The notes under the pieces: generated by a model | What the model was told of the DNA's origin: nothing | Seen by the model: the letters and a program-made list of their open reading frames with translations, nothing else | The model's database searches: none | Source of the DNA: Varroa destructor | Taxonomy: Eukaryota; Arthropoda; Arachnida; Mesostigmata; Varroidae | Direction of reading: 5' to 3' | Assembly: GCF_002443255.2 (NCBI RefSeq) | Contig: NW_019211454.1 | Coordinates: 9,136,248 to 9,200,247, forward strand | Length of the DNA: 64,000 nucleotides | Made by a program: the position numbers and the translations under genes | Shown: piece after piece, positions 25,563 to 37,872 of the stretch | How the letters are laid out: each line of letters starts with the position of its first letter | How positions within the stretch are numbered: position 1 is the stretch's first letter

Positions 25563-28470
25563 ACCTCCCTCACTCCAGTGATAACAACGCTAAAACAGCT
25601 GGGTGGCTATACCCGCCCTACTGCCTACACGGCTATTAGTACTGTAGCGAGACCCAAGTATACGCGTGCTTACTTACGTATTGCTTACAGATCACTATGA
25701 TAGAATAAAATACTGGCACCGAGTGACCACTGATCGACCGTTTGAACTAGTGCTTGATTGGCGATAATAACACACAAAGACACGTCTTCTGCAGCAAAAA
25801 CACACTCCCTGTTGGAAATCTGCTAACTGGCTGTTAGCCGTTTATGGTGCAACTGCGATTTGTAAACATTGGCCTGAAATGATCGACAGAGGGCATGTAA
25901 CGGGGGCCGGTCCTGCTTATAAATGCGCGGTTAGTTGCAGTAACAGCAATAGGGTAAGTCGCTGCTACTATACGACAATAAAGAAAATTAATCCTTGTTC
26001 ATGACTAAAAATAATAATTATTTTCCTTGCAATTATCATGCAGTTGTATGGATCAAGATCAGAATAGAACGACCAAATCAGCTCAGCCTATTGCGGCCAC
26101 GATGCCCAAAAACAGCAGCTACAGACAACAAAAGTCGCGCATCAAAGCGGCGTTCCCTTGGAGATCGGATGGGCGAAATTCAATGACACGGAAACAAACT
26201 GCTCGCCGTGCTGGTTGTGACGCACCAATAAGGTCAACCGCCCGAGAAACACCGACCCGATAAATAAGATCTCGACCAATACACACTATGCTACAAGGTC
26301 GCAGTAAATAATACGCAGGGAGAAATAGTAAAAGGTCTAAACCAGGACGTCGGCCCCGAAGCAAGACCGGGGCAAATTTTATAGAGTTGGACGGCGAAAA
26401 AATAAAGGCAGATATGTAGGAAGTTGCAGACAGCCTAGGTTAAGGCGGGAACGTAGCGATGCAAGAACGGCCGACGGCCCACCATTTACGATGATGTATC
26501 CGTGTACGCTCGTTGTGTTACATGATAATGTACGATTCACGCAGTCTACAGGAATGCTGTACATTATCCATACATGTATATATGGACTAATACTGCTAGC
26601 TCTATAGAACGCTATTTTCAAAAGAGCAGTCTGTCTGACTATTGCTATGGCGTCGCAATGCATTTTCCTCGTTGCGGTGGCTCCTTTTTTCCGAAATGGT
26701 GCACGATCATGCCATGTCAGTAAGTTATTTTGGCTGATGGTTATATTATTTTAGGAGAACGTACACTATTGAGACATAATTTGTTAAAGTTTTGTTGTCC
26801 ATTATTGCTGTGGTTGACACGTACAGTGACACGCTGTTTTGCTCAGTTCTGACTTCGCTGAAGTTTAAAAAAATAACAAAATGGAATGAAAGCGAATCAG
26901 TAAACGTGTAAATAGAATAAATTAATAGTCTTATGAACGCGAGGGTCGGTACACAATAATAAAGACAAACAAAGTTCAATTTTGATCATTGATATGGCTG
27001 TTAACGTGGTCATTTTCAGAGATTGTACACTATGCTGTACCTTCGATATACATATTATTGACCTATATCTCTACAGAACCTATACGATATAGATGCTACG
27101 AGTCCCAGCAAAATGATAAAGCTTCAACCGGGTGCCGCACACTGCTGTCGATCTCTCGATTCTCCTTAAACAAATCAAGGGAATTTAGCTGCAAAACTGT
27201 ATACTTGTCTTGAGATAATCAGTATCTCAGAACTGTAAAATTATAATAAAATGAATAATGGGTAAGTCGACCGCAAAATATCTGAGAACTGAGCATAGTT
27301 GCACATTTATAAAAGGAACGAGATGTGAACATTCTTGCGAAATGCACGCGACGGGCACATAGCCTCTAGAAGCTTCGCCATCGTGCACTCCGGTCGAGAT
27401 CGCTACGAACATTTCAATGCTATTCGATTGTAAACGAAAAGTAGGTGACCTACATTATTTAAGAACTGTGAAGTAAGAACTATTTAAGAACTCGACATTG
27501 CGAGGCTATATCAAATCGTCAAAATAATTAGTTGATAAGGGAACAAGTCATTTCGTTGTTGGAAGCTTGAAGTAAGCCTGAAACAGGCAACACAATAAAT
27601 AGCATATAAACAATAATGTTGGTCTCTCTAGACAACAATTAGAATACGAAGGGCCTATAATCGCTTCCTGGCTGATCAGTGCCAGTTTCCTATATTATTT
27701 CCTAGATATTAAATATGTAATCTAAAAAACGTACTTCACTAATGTAATACTAACATTCTACGTTTTGTTGCTATTATCGTTTTTTTTTTTTTTTTTCACC
27801 TACAATGACAGTTGAGTTCATGATTGGACGTGACATTTTTACCGATTCAGCAAGAGAATTAAGCAAATGTTTGAAGAGGCCACGCGCAGGTTATTGGCGT
27901 CTAAGGACTGATGCCATAACATCATAGGCACTTAAGAGCACAACTTAAGGTTAGACTTCTTTTTTCCATTTCAATTAATTACAGTGCATTGTTGAAAATT
28001 ATATAAGTCAAAAGAAAACCGGTGCCACGTATTATCAGTTAGCATTATCGAGCTATCGTGACATCGGCAACTTGAATTGTCATTGAAACGAGGGATTAGG
28101 ACATGGAAGTACCACTAGTCCTCTTTGCCAGCTCTGATTTAAAGTATGCTTGTATTAGTTGCTAAGCAACGTTCATACATAGTGGGTAAAATCTCCACAT
28201 TGTCAGACGAAACTGTGAAGTCAGTTAAACCTGGTCTGTATCAGGCATTAGCCCATAGACTCCCTGAACACCATCAAACACCACAGCAATTGTTATAACA
28301 AAGTCTAAAGTGGATCCTTCATTTCTACCGATAAACTAAATTCAAGTTTCTAACACCTTCACCGAAGGGGATAAAGGACTCAAACATGACCCATTGTAAT
28401 GACCCTATCAAGAAAACTGTTGTAACCACAATCATGTTCATATTATACCTCAAATTGTATTAGCATGTTT
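25563..28470. other. Noncoding block
   Basis: Contains an inverted repeat (GATAATGTAC at 26524-26533 and GTACATTATC at 26559-26568, 25-nt spacer) and a T16 run at 27781-27796. Frames at 25995-26663 overlap on both strands and are unsupported. Confidence 0.5.
27781..27796. repeat. T16 homopolymer
   Basis: A 16-base T run. It could be the poly-A tail of a minus-strand retro-insertion, but no element body was recognised next to it. Confidence 0.7.
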
Positions 28471-28482
28471 TGTTTTTACAGC

Positions 28483-28522
28483 TAATTAACTAATTACTAA
28501 TTAAGTAATTAACAGCTAATTA
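28483..28522. promoter_or_regulatory. Five-fold TAATTA cluster
   Basis: TAATTA occurs at 28483-28488, 28491-28496, 28498-28503, 28506-28511 and 28517-28522. TAATTA is the core recognised by many Antennapedia/paired-type homeodomains. The cluster is flanked by a direct repeat of ACAGCTAATTAA. It could be a homotypic enhancer element or decayed low-complexity sequence. Confidence 0.3.
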
Positions 28523-28529
28523 ATTTCGT

Positions 28530-29455
28530 CGGTTTGAGCGTCTATCAAAGGCGCAGACTACGCCCATAACTAACTAATAACTCACGTATCTGTACAGCGC
28601 CCCTCGCTGCATTAATCTCCACTAGCAGAACGGTTGCCGACTGGTAAAACTAAGTGCCGATTCGAAAGGTCCACTAGGGCCGGACAACAACCTATGGTCG
28701 CAACAAGCCAACGAGCAAAAAACACGCGAAGCGTCGCCATCGAAACGACGCGTTCCCCTCATTTGCGTCGTTTGCTATAAGTCGGCATTTCCAAATTAAT
28801 CGATTATCTTGACCTGTTTATTATCATTCTTTTTCTCGATATAAAGTACACGCGACCTAACCCCTAGACAGGGAAGGATGTAAATGTGGACAACGACAAT
28901 GTGTTTCTCGTTAGCGAGCTATCAATGCAGATCGATCTCCCGTGATTAGTAGTTAGTCACAGTCGACGTACTGCCAAAGTTGTTATTAAGTAATGCGATG
29001 CGTCGTGTATTATTTATCACTTTACTGAAGAAAAACTTAGGTACTGAATAAAGTGTATCGCATAATAAATTTTCAGTGCTTTTTACTGTAGTAAAAATTT
29101 CAGTAATTTTTTTACTGTAGTTGAGTGTATATATATGTAGAAACAATTCAGGGGTAATTAGTTGTCAATGCGGAAATTTGAATTCAGCAAAGCTTCTGCT
29201 TTGTTACTGCCGCTAGGGTACGATTATTGTTGAAACAGTTAGCAACATTCAATTAGGAGTTGGTATCAAGGTAACAATTATACGATTATCGGATTTCAAT
29301 ATCTGATTAGGGGTGCACTGATGTTCTATTGATGGCATTACCCGTCACATTTCAGAACGTTCCAGACAGATGCTATCCACTATACTTTTTAAAAGAACGA
29401 TCGGAACCTAGCATAACGCTTCGATCGGCCCATTGTTTAATAATCTCTCTGTTTT
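28530..29455. other. Noncoding block
   Basis: AT-rich, with TTTTTACTGTAGT repeated within 29080-29122. No supported gene. Confidence 0.5.
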
Positions 29456-29459
29456 TCAG

Positions 29460-29678
29460 AGCAGGAGGTCTCTTTCTCTCGCCCGTTGGATGACCATGGA
29501 CCTCATCACTTCAGTAGTTTCAGCTGTTCACTTCCATACAACAACATCGTTTCGCCACTATCTTCATTTCATTGACTATACTCATTTATATTCGTTTAAA
29601 AGTTCTTCGACACGCGTTGAGACCGCAACCAAACTTGTCAGGGGTCTGCCTATATATGTATACGCGTTCAACAATTAA
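29460..29678 (+). CDS. Candidate exon after strong acceptor
   Basis: CTCTCTGTTTTTCAG ending at 29459 is a strong 3' splice acceptor. Two frames remain open after it: one for 72 codons to 29678, and one (QEVSFSRPLDDHGPHHFSS...) for about 37 codons to 29575. The second has the more protein-like polar composition. No domain is recognised, no donor is evident, and the choice of frame is unresolved. Confidence 0.13.
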   Translation, partial: SRRSLSLARWMTMDLITSVVSAVHFHTTTSFRHYLHFIDYTHLYSFKSSSTRVETATKLVRGLPIYVYAFNN

Positions 29679-29679
29679 A

Positions 29680-30190
29680 ATCATGCCAATACCCACAAAA
29701 TAATGCGAGTCAGGTTTTTATCGGGTGGTTTGGGTCGAAATCGATGGGAAATTTAGCAAGCGATTAACGAGTACAATCACATCGACTATACACAACAATA
29801 CAGTGGGCTACTGCCTAGAATCAATATTTAAAGGTGATTTTTCTACTAGTTGGATAGAAAGGGAACGATCGAACGCACATACTAAGATGGTGCCTAATGT
29901 ATAGAAAATACCTAGCGGGAGGTCACGATGCGCGTCACCTCGTCCATCTTTACCTCCTTCGGTTCAATTCTTCGAATATGTTGACAGCGTGCTAATCGAC
30001 TCGGCCTCTGCGGGAGATGCCTGTATCGGAGCCACTGAGTTAAGTTTATCGATTGTTTCAATGGTGACCATCGAGTGTTTGTTGCATTGTTGACCACTTA
30101 CAAACCACTGTTCATTTCTGTCTTGATGACGGACATAACTTGGTCGTACTGACAACGAAAAGGACGCCAAATTTGTTAAATTCTTGTTAA
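29680..30190. other. Noncoding block
   Basis: Nothing recognisable. Minus-strand frames at 29912-30170 are unsupported. Confidence 0.5.
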
Positions 30191-30194
30191 AATT

Positions 30195-30224
30195 TTTCTT
30201 GGTACATGGTTCGAGACCAAGAAA
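30195..30224. repeat. 9-bp hairpin
   Basis: TTTCTTGGT (30195-30203) pairs with ACCAAGAAA (30216-30224) around a 12-nt loop. The loop and right arm include GGTTCGAGACC, which looks like a Pol III B-box, but no tRNA fold is present. Confidence 0.5.
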
Positions 30225-30252
30225 TAGATTCAGTTGTGACGAGCATTCACGA

Positions 30253-30291
30253 CCGTCATCAATTATTCAGTTGGTGAATAATTGATGACGG
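30253..30291. repeat. Perfect 17-bp hairpin
   Basis: CCGTCATCAATTATTCA (30253-30269), loop GTTGG, then its exact complement (30275-30291). Seventeen perfect pairs with a 5-nt loop are not expected by chance in 64 kb. It lies 28 nt after a second hairpin. Candidates are the closely spaced arms of a small foldback element, a recent snap-back insertion or a structured RNA. No protein is nearby to explain it. Confidence 0.85.
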
Positions 30292-30299
30292 CCAGCCGC

Positions 30300-31340
30300 G
30301 GACACGCAACTAACCTATATAGTAGCCAGTAAATAGTTTAATGGTGGTGAACCTTAGAAAGCAGTGAATACGAGCGACAGTTTTGTAAACTCGGCATGTA
30401 ACGGTCACAAAATATACGTAGATGACGAATATGCCACTCTAATTATAAATAATAATAGTAGTTGCCGCCGCGTTAATTATCTGTCTATGCCTTGTACTTT
30501 CATTATTATCCGGTCGATTATGTGGTACGCCTGCATGTTTATACGAGGATCCAGGTGCAGCGCGTTGCCTGCGATTACCCTTTGTGGCTACATCTTCCTC
30601 CTTCAGTCACTGAAACTGCTTTGATCAGAGTTACAATAGCATTATTGATACGTTGACTGGCGATGATTTTCCTTTGAGTGTTATTGACAACTTGCGATTT
30701 GTATGGCAGCATCATAGGTATTCGTATAAGGAGCCTGAGTCGGTCCACCAAACGTACCCTCTCAGTGCGACCGGCATGTACCTACATGTGTGTCCGCTTG
30801 CATATTTTTCCGTTCAAGCGTATGGCAGTAGATTCAGATGCAACACCGCGCTACGAAACCGCCATAATCATTTTTCTTTCCAGAGCGAAACCAAACAGGT
30901 GAAGGTACACACAAGCACACTAGGGACATTAAGCTGAGCAAAAGGATCTGGCTTATGGCAACTCATTCCAGTTAAGTAATAATATGTTTGTTATTCAAAC
31001 GATTTGACCTCCTGAATATTTGCGTGCCTGCCCTGAGCCGAACTAAATTTGACCCCGCTGATCAGTGGAATCGATCAGATCGTTCACAGCCAGAATCGGC
31101 GTCTGCTACACCCCCGGCCTGACCACCGATGGCTGCTGTCATTGACTAGGCAAGCAGGAACAGCAACAGCAGCAGCAGCTCGGGGTGTGCGACGTAACCA
31201 AAATCGCCCGTAAACATAAATAGAAATCAATAAAACATGATAATGTGTTGGGCGACGAAGACACCTACTAAGACAGTGGCATCCGCTGCTGATAGAAGGC
31301 AAAAAGGAAAATAGGCGTAGTTCGCAGTGGATCCGATTAA
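30300..31340. other. Noncoding block with CAG tract
   Basis: A short CAG-type tract is at 31161-31179. The 94-codon frame at 30653-30937 and its overlapping partner have no family match. Nothing else is recognised. Confidence 0.5.
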
Positions 31341-31343
31341 TGC

Positions 31344-31386
31344 TATTGTTGTTGTTGCTGTTGTTCTCGTCGTCGTCGTCGTCGTG
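31344..31386. repeat. Compound TTG/TCG triplet repeat
   Basis: GTT-type triplets grade into six tandem TCG triplets. The frame across it encodes only Leu/Ser runs, so it is a simple repeat, not a gene. Confidence 0.8.
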
Positions 31387-31833
31387 TGTCGTTTCTGGAC
31401 GTCTGCTGTTGTTATTGTTGTCGATGTGTACTTTTTCTTATTCTACCAGAAAAGTAAAAAATAGCGACAGAAATTGGCCGTTATCGATAATATTTTTGAA
31501 TATGATAACCGCGATATCTCTGCGTTGCGCCACTGTCCTTTGCAACAAAAATTCCATTAAGAAGTCTTCTAAGATGCAGAGAATTTGAAGGCTAGGACGA
31601 TTGTGCATAAAACTGCAAACGAGAGCGAAATTGGGTGTTTTTTTTTTTCTTCCTAGAGACGTCATCATGGCTGCTAGAAAAGGGTGACCTCGTGTGTATA
31701 TGCACTGCGTACAAATTTTTTGTATGTGAGCTCGTAAAAATCTAAACGTACGGCCGGTACAGCTTTTTCTGTAGCATCACCACGACGACGATGATGATAT
31801 TAGTGATGCCGTCACCCCTTCACAATTAAACCC

Positions 31834-31859
31834 ATAGTCTGTTAAGGCTAACAGACTAT
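31834..31859. repeat. Perfect 11-bp hairpin
   Basis: ATAGTCTGTTA, loop AGGC, then TAACAGACTAT. A stem of this length with a 4-nt loop is mildly unlikely by chance. Confidence 0.6.
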
Positions 31860-34030
31860 TTATATAAAAATTGTATTAACTTGTTTTCAATGACTATCTG
31901 TGGATGGCCCTGTATCACCAGTGGCTCCTTTGTTTGAACGGATGGCAGTAAACAATTTGATCAGCCACGTTTCAACTTATCTGAGAATCCATGCATGCAA
32001 ATGATCCGTTTTTTAAGGTAAGCCGCGTCCGGAAACATGAGAGAGAATCAATGAAGAAAAAAATTTCGTATGGAAGCAAAACTATAACGCACATTAAGAA
32101 CAATATGACTAATTAAAATAATTATTTGTGATACAATTTGGACGACACTATGTAGCATTATTCAATCATACTTAGTTAACAGTATCTGTAAAATAATAGT
32201 ATATGCATTATATATATAAATAGCCCAGTCAAATACCTGGCAAACGGTCGTGTTTCGATCGCATATGAGTCTGATATCGCATCCTGCCGTACGGTGATCC
32301 TGTTGGGCCAAACGGCCTCATTGAGGAAGCCTCGTGGTTTCTTCTGGTTCATAGCTTCTGCTGATGCCGAGAAATTTCTGTTCGGAACTGAACAGGTTTT
32401 TCCAGTCGATGGCTGTGATGCCACCAATAATGTCTAAGGACACTGTTTATAGACGGAGAGTTCTAGGTACTCCTGCACCGGACGGATGCTGCTTTCAGCT
32501 TTCAGAGAAATTACAACTGGTTGGAACGGATACAAAAAATACAATGACAGCAGCTCAATATCAACCACTGATAGTAGAAAAAATTACGTCGTTACGTTTC
32601 TATAGTTATATGATTTGGGTTCTAGTAGTTAGCGACTCTTTTCGCTGTTAGTAAGCGCTGATCGATTTGAACGTTGAGGTGATTTGATGATTTGTCATTG
32701 TGTAGATGAAGTATGGATAGGCATGGGTCTCCAGGATCAGGTTAACGGGTCAGCTACTCGATCAGCAGGTTCGTGGTTGAGCACAGCGCCCTCCGCGTAG
32801 CCTGAACCGCCTGAAACGTAATAGAAGGTGCAAAGCAATAACATTATGAATATGATATTACGGCCCACAAATAGCAAAGAAGAGAGCTGGTTTGCTTAGA
32901 ATATCGGTGTTTTAGATGCTTTGGGGATTTAAATTCGGGAAGAGAGCTAATTACCTGTTGGATGATCGACATCAATCGCATTTAAGAGTATGTGCATACA
33001 TCTATCAGCCTATATATATATATATATATACGGTGAAGGGCTAAAGTTATCATTGAAATAAGAAGTTTCGACAAGGTACAACATGCTTAAATATACAAAC
33101 AGTTAGGAAGCATTGACCACCGTACTCAATGATGCTGCACCGCAAAGAAATGTGGTATAGCGTTAGAATAGGATCTTTTGGCAATCTGGTAGGTGGCATA
33201 TTCTTCTAAATGCCATACCCCTCAACATATGTTTCTATTTTGTGTGTACTAATTAATTAACCGGATAATTCACTCACAAAAGTCGCCTTGGTTTTGATGG
33301 CTGATGCTGTTATTTTAAATTTACAAATAAATACGATGGCATATGATTACCATGCCATTTCACACGTCATACGCTGGAGAAATGTCAAATAAGTTTAGCG
33401 AGATTCACCTCTAACTAACCCTTCTTTCTAATAAAGTCAGGTTCTTGATTTAATAAATGATTCGGAGAATTTGTTCATACAATGAAAATAACCAAAAGCT
33501 AATCTTTCTCCGCGTACACTTATGGAAACCACCCACAACCGTTTCCTGCTCGCAATAATTATGACGACATTTTACCAATAGTATTGCAAGGGTTTCAATT
33601 GTTGCCTTTTAAATATATTGTTCATTTTCATCGATGTTTTTTTCCAGCGATTTATGCGGTACATATAACATTTCTTACGGTGATGAAAAGATTTTTTCAC
33701 AGCGCTAAAAGCAAATGATATAACATTCGAGTACAATTAAACTATCATCTTGACATTTGGTTTTCGTTAATTTTCTGAATGCAATGTAACTTTTCACCTA
33801 CACAAGTACATTTTACTAGACCATAGGCAACCTTCCTACAAGCAAGATTATATCAGTATATATAAACTCTTGCGTCGATAATATCATGTAGCAATATCGT
33901 GATCTTCACCGTTAACAATGAGGGCGTAGGTCTGACAGCCAAATGAACAGCATTCAACCTTTTAATGAATCTGATGGATATTATTTTGTTCACAAGATCT
34001 AACTTCGATGTTTCCCTTCCTTTTTTCCGT
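31860..34030. other. Noncoding block
   Basis: AT-rich, with a (TA)10 tract at 33011-33030. Frames at 32176-32651 on opposite strands overlap and are unsupported. Confidence 0.5.
33011..33030. repeat. (TA)10 microsatellite
   Basis: Ten TA units without interruption. The flanks are only weakly complementary. Confidence 0.9.
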
Positions 34031-34075
34031 ATTTTTTCGTTTTAGATATTACAGTTGCCCTTCGTTCTATTTCAG

Positions 34076-34255
34076 TTAAGCTCAGCGGGAACGCCACGTA
34101 CGGCAGCCAGAGTTCTAACGGAGAAACGGTTTGTGTTAAGACGAAAATACACAAAATCTCACTATCCCTCCTTATGTGAAATAACCCATCGGAGTCCACC
34201 CCACAGCAGAAACAAGACGAGCCTTCCTCCCACACAAACTAATTCGAATAGATGA
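34076..34255 (+). CDS. Candidate exon after strong acceptor
   Basis: GCCCTTCGTTCTATTTCAG ending at 34075 is a very good acceptor, with another (TTTTTTCGTTTTAG) ending at 34045. After it, one frame stays open for 59 codons to TGA at 34253-34255 (basic, Pro/Ser/Thr-rich). Another stays open for 33 codons to 34179 (KLSGNATYGSQSSNGETVCV..., with an N-linked glycosylation motif NAT), resembling an extracellular segment. Neither matches a family that I know, and no donor was identified. Confidence 0.16.
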   Translation, partial: LSSAGTPRTAARVLTEKRFVLRRKYTKSHYPSLCEITHRSPPHSRNKTSLPPTQTNSNR

Positions 34256-34259
34256 CCTA

Positions 34260-35920
34260 TTCATTAAGGTATGACCAAAGGAGTGCACGACTTGGAAGAT
34301 AGAAGGCGAGGCAAAAGCAACCGGAAGCGTAATCCGCCGATATTCGTGGCAGAAACCAACAAATAAGAAGGCGAAAGGTACCCGCAGGTAAGCGTTCGTT
34401 TGAGTACGCGATTTAGCTTAATTTTACAACGTTGATGCAATGTTAGGTTGTTAATGAAGCTCTGTCGAGCTTTTGTTCAAGCTCGAAAGAAATCAGATAG
34501 CAGAAGGCAGCATCTTCGATATTCTTTGTTTGCCTCTAACCCAAGATAACTATACACGGGCTCCACGACGTGTACGAAGACCGGGTCCGACGAGGACCGT
34601 ACATTTAAAAGTACCTTTTGAAATTGGCTAGCCATAATTTAGACACGCAATCGAGCTAAAGAACTCATTCTATGCGAATTTTGACGAGCATATACTTGTA
34701 TCCATGAAAAAGCATAACTACAAAGAGAACCGTATTTCTTAGCTATATCTCACCGTATGCGAAATAACAGCATTAGCTAACTTCCGTAGATTGTTGACAT
34801 TGGCGAATTATGATACAGCGCCTTCGAATTTTTTCGTCTGCTATAAGAGTTAACATTTTTGTAGAAGTATCGATGATAATTATATCGCAGGTACGAAATA
34901 AGTGGGATTCTCGAAATCGTCCGATGACATTATGACCAGTAAAGCGTAACAAGCAAACGCGACACCGTGTCTCTATTAGTTTTTTTTATGTGCAGCGAAA
35001 ATAATCAATATATTTCTAGCCGCAGCTCTTTGGTAGACGCCCATAGTTTTAAAGCCATTCGTGACGCTTATTTCGACTGAACATTTCATCGAGATCGTAT
35101 CAAATGTCAAACGATCGTACGCATAGAACAATTCGAGACGCAATATTCTATGTATTAGCATATACGTTTCTATTCCTGACAAGCAATCAACGCCTGCAAA
35201 TACAAAAGCAATTCTTTGACACGTTCGATTCTTGTTTAGTATTCTCTGGGTTGACTCGTCTATGACGGAGTGGGTACCGCCCATTCCTTAATATTTACTT
35301 GATTTCACAATAATCAACAATAATTGAACGCAACCGGTATGTGTTTGACTATACTTTTCTAGTGAGTGGAAGCGTAAAAATGCAACAGTTCACTAATACA
35401 GGGCTTGCATTACGACAATGTGCATAGTAAGTATAACCCATACGGTAGTAAGAAGCAAAACACTAATTTATAACTTTAACAAACTTTAAATTACTACTAA
35501 TGATCTAATCTCGTGCTATAGTCATTCAATGGCGACAATCGTCGCTGGGTAACTGTCAAAACGCTGCTAGCGCTAACAGCGATTCTAATCTTCTATAACA
35601 GCACATTGCCCCTCTATTTTCCTCATGTTACAGAGTGACTATAATCAATAAATAAAAAGTAGCACACGATGGTTGTCATCGAGGCCGATACCCGCTACCG
35701 CCCTCACCTGCCAATAGCAGATCTACGCTTTAGTTGATTCGAACTAACTTCATGCTCGAGAATAATTTCGAAATAATCTGACATCGCTCAGATACGTTGT
35801 GTCGCTCCAACAAATGCAGAAATATAGTATCATCGTTTAAAACACGCAGATTTCATACGAAGCGTCGACTGTAATGTCGTTTGCCCTGCCAACGTTGCGT
35901 CATGCTTTGTTACCTACAAC
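34260..35920. other. Noncoding block
   Basis: Includes an 8-bp hairpin at 34465-34486 (TCGAGCTT, loop TTGTTC, AAGCTCGA). The minus frame at 34976-35284 is unsupported. Confidence 0.5.
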
Positions 35921-35924
35921 ATAC

Positions 35925-35960
<36 letters not shown>
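35925..35960. repeat. TA-rich microsatellite
   Basis: About 16 TA units with a small phase break near 35930. Flanks show no clear inverted repeat. Confidence 0.85.
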
Positions 35961-35962
<2 letters not shown>

Positions 35963-37190
35963 CGCCGCCATGTAAATCGTTAGAAAAAGGTTTTTTTAAC
36001 GATCATTGTTATTACAATTTCGTTAAACCTAGGAATCCTATTAAATATAGCTAGAAAAAAAAACAAGCTACGGTAAATACACCCTGAGACAATAACCATC
36101 AAGTTATAGATCAAAAGGACAGTCAAATTAGTCCATAAATAGCAAAACCGAATAAAAAACGTTTTGTGTTCAAAATGATTGTACTTCTCGAAAGAGGTGG
36201 TTTTCAGAAAATACTATTACAAATTCGCGGCGAAATTTGAAGGCTTACACGTGGAGGAAAGCTGACATCACCACCAGAGATGTCCGGGATAACTTTGTTG
36301 AGCCTAGAACCTTTTTAGAATAATTGCGAACGTTACTCATACTATATATATTCTCCTGCTTGTTTTTATACTATTTGATTCTCACGAATGAATGGCTTCC
36401 ACCATTCACCGTCCATTTACCAATCAAATGTTCCTCATATATTCTCTATAGCTCTGGTCGCAGTGCGAGCAATAAAAACGAGAACAAATCCCAAAAAGCC
36501 TGAAAAGCGTTTTCGAACAGTTTGGCAATGGTGGACCATCAGCCTCGACTTACTTCATAATTAACTTCGCATAGCAAATCCGCCATAGTTGCCAAACAGA
36601 CCGCATGTAACGGTCGTCACGGTTGACGATAATGACAAAGCCAAAAAACAAATAATTAGATAATAAACGCGCTCGAATTCATCCGAACTGCCACTGCGGC
36701 CATTGGCCGTACAAACCTCACGAAAAAGCATTCTTGCCCAACATCCCAATCCAATTGGCGTAGTAATACAAACAGCTAAGCAGTAGATGTTTATGTTACT
36801 GACGTTATGCGAATGAGCGATTATCGTATAGACGTGCGGTATCCTGTGATTACGGCTGTGTGCGTATCGGCGGGTCTGCCTGTCGGTGTCTGTGGGTTCG
36901 TACAACGGGACAAAACGTAAGATGGAACCAGCGATGGTCCCAAGATGGGTCCACGAAAACATGCAACGATACGAATATGGAGCCAGGGTTGTTACCTAGC
37001 GTAAATATGCCATTGCATAGCTAATCGGTCAAACTATGCATATAGACAGATAAACAGGCAAACACCGGACACGAGACTAACACGTTTCGACGGAAGGACG
37101 GGTGGAAGCAAACAGACAAGCGGGCGAGCAGACAAGCAGACAATATCGACGTTTTCCTCTCGTTCGGGTGGAGAAATTTACTTTTGTATT
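35961..37190. other. Noncoding block
   Basis: The 133-codon minus frame at 36561-36962 is within chance expectation and has no recognised domain. Confidence 0.45.
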
Positions 37191-37560
37191 ATGGTGATTG
37201 TACGTGACGTCAGCGGCAGCGTCTCTGACAGTGGTGAGGATTGATGACGTTTCAGTTCGATGAAGATGTTCCTTTGGTTTGGTTGGTGGACGCTTTGCTC
37301 TGATCGTTCGACGACGTGCCGTCGTTATAACCAGGTAAGAACAGCTATTTACACTAGATAACGCCCCACGAGTTGTTTGGTCGTTGTCATTACAACCGGC
37401 ACAATATAGCAGTCGTCGCGTCGTAGGGGTGAACGCGCGGACGCGACAGGCAAAACGCGTCACCGACCAGGTCGGCAGCTGTCAGCGATTACCGACTCCG
37501 AATCGTCGTCAACGAACACCTCGTGCTAAATGCTAGCCGATAGATAAGTGGCGATATCTA
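37191..37560. other. CpG-richer patch
   Basis: CG dinucleotides are dense, especially 37290-37330 and 37400-37500, in contrast with the AT-rich surroundings. A 128-codon minus-strand frame (37077-37463) and a plus-strand donor both lie here. A promoter or first-exon region is one reading, and local base-composition drift is another. Confidence 0.3.
37260..37334 (+). CDS. Candidate first coding exon
   Basis: ATG at 37260 opens 25 codons (MKMFLWFGWW..., hydrophobic start) that end exactly at a consensus donor, CAG followed by GTAAGA at 37335, in phase 0. A plausible acceptor (CCACTTTTTTCAG) ends at 37694, but the phase-0 continuation there stops after eight codons, so joining the two gives no protein. 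The donor is strong. The coding reading is weak, and a noncoding exon is equally possible. Confidence 0.14.
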
Positions 37561-37872
37561 GTAACCTGTACAAGATAGGCACGTTGCGGATGTATGTTTT
37601 GTTCGGACGACTGTGAAAGGGTAAGGAATTTACAGTACTCACTATAGTCTTTCTCGCTGCTTCCTTATCCATCACGTCATCCACTTTTTTCAGATAGTTC
37701 TAGCAGCAGCAGTAACGTAATTGTCACGAGTAACGGTTTCGCTTTCTTCTAGTTCTTCACCGTTTTAACCATCCGCGAGAAAGAGCATATCCATTAATAA
37801 ATAACGAGTTCATAGATGGGATGAAGGTGACTATGCAAATGTGAACGATCGGCGAAGACCAGTTGTCGAATC
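37561..37872. other. Noncoding, contains strong acceptor
   Basis: CCACTTTTTTCAG ends at 37694, followed by three GCA triplets. No long frame follows. Confidence 0.35.

Noticed and set aside
30204..30216. tRNA B-box (GGTTCGAGACC)
   Set aside because: No A-box at the right distance and no cloverleaf; the bases are part of a small hairpin.
31340..31588. Leu/Ser-run protein
   Set aside because: Produced by the TTG and TCG triplet repeat.
36561..36962. 133-codon minus frame
   Set aside because: No recognised domain, no splice support, and chance-level length.
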